Origin: JAIPJA01 sp964390115
Lineage (GTDB): Bacteria > Patescibacteriota > Patescibacteriia > Patescibacteriales > UBA12465
NCBI GenBank assembly: GCA_964390115.1
Contig: CAYMGT010000046.1
Coordinates: forward strand, 1 to 6,099
Reading direction: 5' to 3'
Length of the DNA stretch: 6,099 bases
Shown here: piece by piece, positions 5,263-6,099 of the stretch
How positions within the stretch are numbered: the stretch's first letter is position 1
Layout: each line of letters begins with the position of its first letter
Program-made: the position numbers and the translations under genes
Notes under the pieces: generated by a model
Databases searched by the model: none
Seen by the model: only the letters and a program-made list of their open reading frames with translations
What the model was told of the DNA's origin: nothing

Positions 5263-5305
5263 AGAGGAAAAATTAAGCTGCTAGTTTAATATTTTCCTCT
5301 TTTTT
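5263..5305 (+). terminator. Strong intrinsic terminator of the short traR-like unit
   Basis: AGAGGAAAA (5263-5271) pairs perfectly with TTTTCCTCT (5292-5300); after one bulged A, ATTAAGC (5272-5278) pairs with GTTTAAT (5284-5290), including one G-U pair, closing on a 5-nt loop. Six T follow at 5300-5305. It is the best terminator in the window. It overlaps the last codons and stop of the convergent minus-strand gene; read on that strand a less regular T-rich stretch follows, so partial bidirectional function is possible. Confidence 0.85.
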
Positions 5306-5974
5306 ATTAGCTAAATATTGTTTAGTTTTTTCTTCAACTTTTTTATCAGCTTCCCTTAAGTTTATTTTAGCGATAATATCTAAACTAGCTGCTCTGCCCC
5401 ATGATCCATCGTGACGAGAACTTTTTTTAGTAGGAGCTACGAGGTATAAATATTTAGGAGATTTATCTCTATAAATATCTGTATAATTTTTGCTAAAATA
5501 TGCCATAGGTATATTGTTGTCTCGATGGTCTTCTTCAGTGCCCTTAGTTGCCCAAGATCTTTCAATTCCTACAGAGGGAGAGTATTTTTCCTTGGGTTCA
5601 ATGTTGTTTTTAGTAGCGTGGTAAGCAACTGTAAAATTATTCATATTTACTATTTTCTGTATATTTTCCGCTAATTCTTTTATGGTCATTTTATTATTAT
5701 CAATAGATTTTCTAGCACAAGATAGTGCCCTCATTTTTAATTCCCAAGGTACAGCTAAAATATTATTTTCTTCAGGTGAGGATAGTTTTGATAGCTCATT
5801 GAAGAGGTCAGCCTGTTCGTCCTCATTAAAACCCGTTACATTTAAAGCTTCTTTAAAACTATCTATTAACTTGGACTCAATTAATTCTTGAAAAAATAAT
5901 TCATTTATATTTTTTCTTTCTAATTTTTCTTGTTCATTATTTATTTTATAGTTTATAGGTTTTTCTAGATTCAT
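5273..5974 (-). CDS. Uncharacterised protein (233 aa) with YHAT motif, possibly ADP-ribosyltransferase-like
   Basis: Family not recognised. The first 115 residues look mainly helical and charged (Lys/Glu/Asn-rich), and the second half looks mixed alpha/beta: FTVAYHATKNNI (114-125), PSVGIERSW (133-141), MAYFSKNYTDIYRD (157-170), KYLYLVAP (174-181) and GSWGRAASLDIIAKINL (190-206). A strand ending in Y-H-A/G-T/S followed later by a Y-F-S strand is seen in the H-Y-[E] ADP-ribosyltransferase/PARP-like fold, so that fold is a possibility; the third catalytic residue cannot be identified with confidence, so no activity is claimed. No signal peptide or membrane segment is seen, so it is probably cytoplasmic. 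The C-terminus ends LAA, as in ssrA-type degradation tags. It is a lone gene here, with a weak promoter upstream and a convergent neighbour downstream. The ATG at 5974 is the first Met in the frame. Confidence 0.75.
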   Translation of the reverse strand: MNLEKPINYKINNEQEKLERKNINELFFQELIESKLIDSFKEALNVTGFNEDEQADLFNELSKLSSPEENNILAVPWELKMRALSCARKSIDNNKMTIKELAENIQKIVNMNNFTVAYHATKNNIEPKEKYSPSVGIERSWATKGTEEDHRDNNIPMAYFSKNYTDIYRDKSPKYLYLVAPTKKSSRHDGSWGRAASLDIIAKINLREADKKVEEKTKQYLANKKEENIKLAA

Positions 5975-5976
5975 AT

Positions 5977-6013
5977 TTTAAAATTATTTATTAAATATTT
6001 AAAATTATTTATT
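5977..6013 (-). repeat. Two 16-bp direct repeats, TTTAAAATTATTTATT, 21 bp apart
   Basis: TTTAAAATTATTTATT is found at 5977-5992 and again, identically, at 5998-6013. The 21-bp period equals two helical turns, so both copies face the same side of the DNA. They occupy the expected leader of the 5273-5974 gene. They could be a binding-site pair or a duplication, but the sequence is pure A/T and low in complexity. Confidence 0.6.
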
Positions 6014-6016
6014 TTA

Positions 6017-6045
6017 ATTTTACATTTTTTAGTAATTTTAGTAAA
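6017..6045 (-). promoter_or_regulatory. Possible promoter of the YHAT-motif gene
   Basis: On the minus strand TTTACT (6045-6040) and TAAAAT (6022-6017) are 17 bp apart, four and five matches to consensus. The start would be near 6010, giving a leader of about 36 nt. The region is so A/T-rich that similar matches can arise by chance. Confidence 0.35.
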
Positions 6046-6047
6046 GG

Positions 6048-6083
6048 AAAACTAGAAATAAGTTATTTTTTATTTAGTTTTTT
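6048..6083. terminator. Imperfect AT-rich hairpin near the window end
   Basis: AAAACTA (6048-6054) pairs with TAGTTTT (6075-6081), and the stem can be extended with bulges by AATAA-type pairing around an 8-nt loop. T residues run from 6078 to 6083 on the plus strand. It could end a transcript entering from beyond the window. The stem has one G-C pair, so support is weak. Nothing else is recognised from 6084 to 6099. Confidence 0.25.
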
Positions 6084-6099
6084 AAAATAATATGTTGTT

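Noticed and set aside
5682..5891. Plus-strand open frame of 69 codons opposite the YHAT-motif gene
   Set aside because: Wholly antisense to a longer convincing gene, with no motif and no start signal.
6092..6099. ATG at 6092 as the start of another plus-strand gene
   Set aside because: Only two codons are visible and no upstream signal supports it.

Overview
The window is AT-rich (roughly 30% GC by eye) with compact, tightly spaced genes. It reads like the chromosome of a Candidate Phyla Radiation (Patescibacteria) bacterium. This rests on family resemblance: an RNase J with a Lys/Asn-rich N-terminal extension, a divergent peptide-type solute-binding protein whose C-terminus resembles those from this group, small TraR/DksA zinc-finger proteins, and no Shine-Dalgarno sequence before any start. 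All eight genes stop with TAA or TAG. All are readable in the standard code. No frameshift, insertion sequence, tRNA, rRNA or CRISPR array is visible. The longest stretch without a gene is 173 bp.

Layout. Positions 1-1083 (+) hold the C-terminal part of an ABC-transporter family 5 solute-binding protein, cut by the window edge. A short intergenic region carries tandem TTGAC-type -35 boxes and a promoter placed so close to the next ATG that the transcript would be nearly or fully leaderless. Next come RNase J (1189-2997, +) and a DedA-family membrane protein (3023-3646, +), probably one transcript. They converge, with a 2-nt gap, on a minus-strand operon of a TraR/DksA zinc-finger gene (4112-4501) followed by lspA, lipoprotein signal peptidase (3649-4104). 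Divergent from that operon is a plus-strand unit: a near-ideal promoter, a second shorter TraR/DksA-like gene (4675-4965), a small unrecognised gene (4968-5255) and a strong intrinsic terminator. The last gene (5273-5974, -) encodes an unassigned 233-residue protein with a YHAT motif, perhaps of ADP-ribosyltransferase-like fold (weak inference).

How the parts may work together. RNase J handles mRNA turnover, and the two TraR/DksA-like proteins would act on RNA polymerase. LspA matures lipoproteins; solute-binding proteins in such cells are often lipoproteins, but the N-terminus that would show a lipobox is outside the window. DedA proteins belong to envelope lipid transport.

No clearly new multi-gene system is evident. 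The most notable signals are structural. A perfect 17-bp inverted repeat with A8/T8 flanks lies inside the start of lspA and looks like a terminator on both strands. A terminator-like hairpin sits in the traR-lspA leader. In RNase J, Glu stands where family members normally have a metal-binding His. Two divergent TraR/DksA paralogues share one regulatory region, one of them paired with an unknown small gene.
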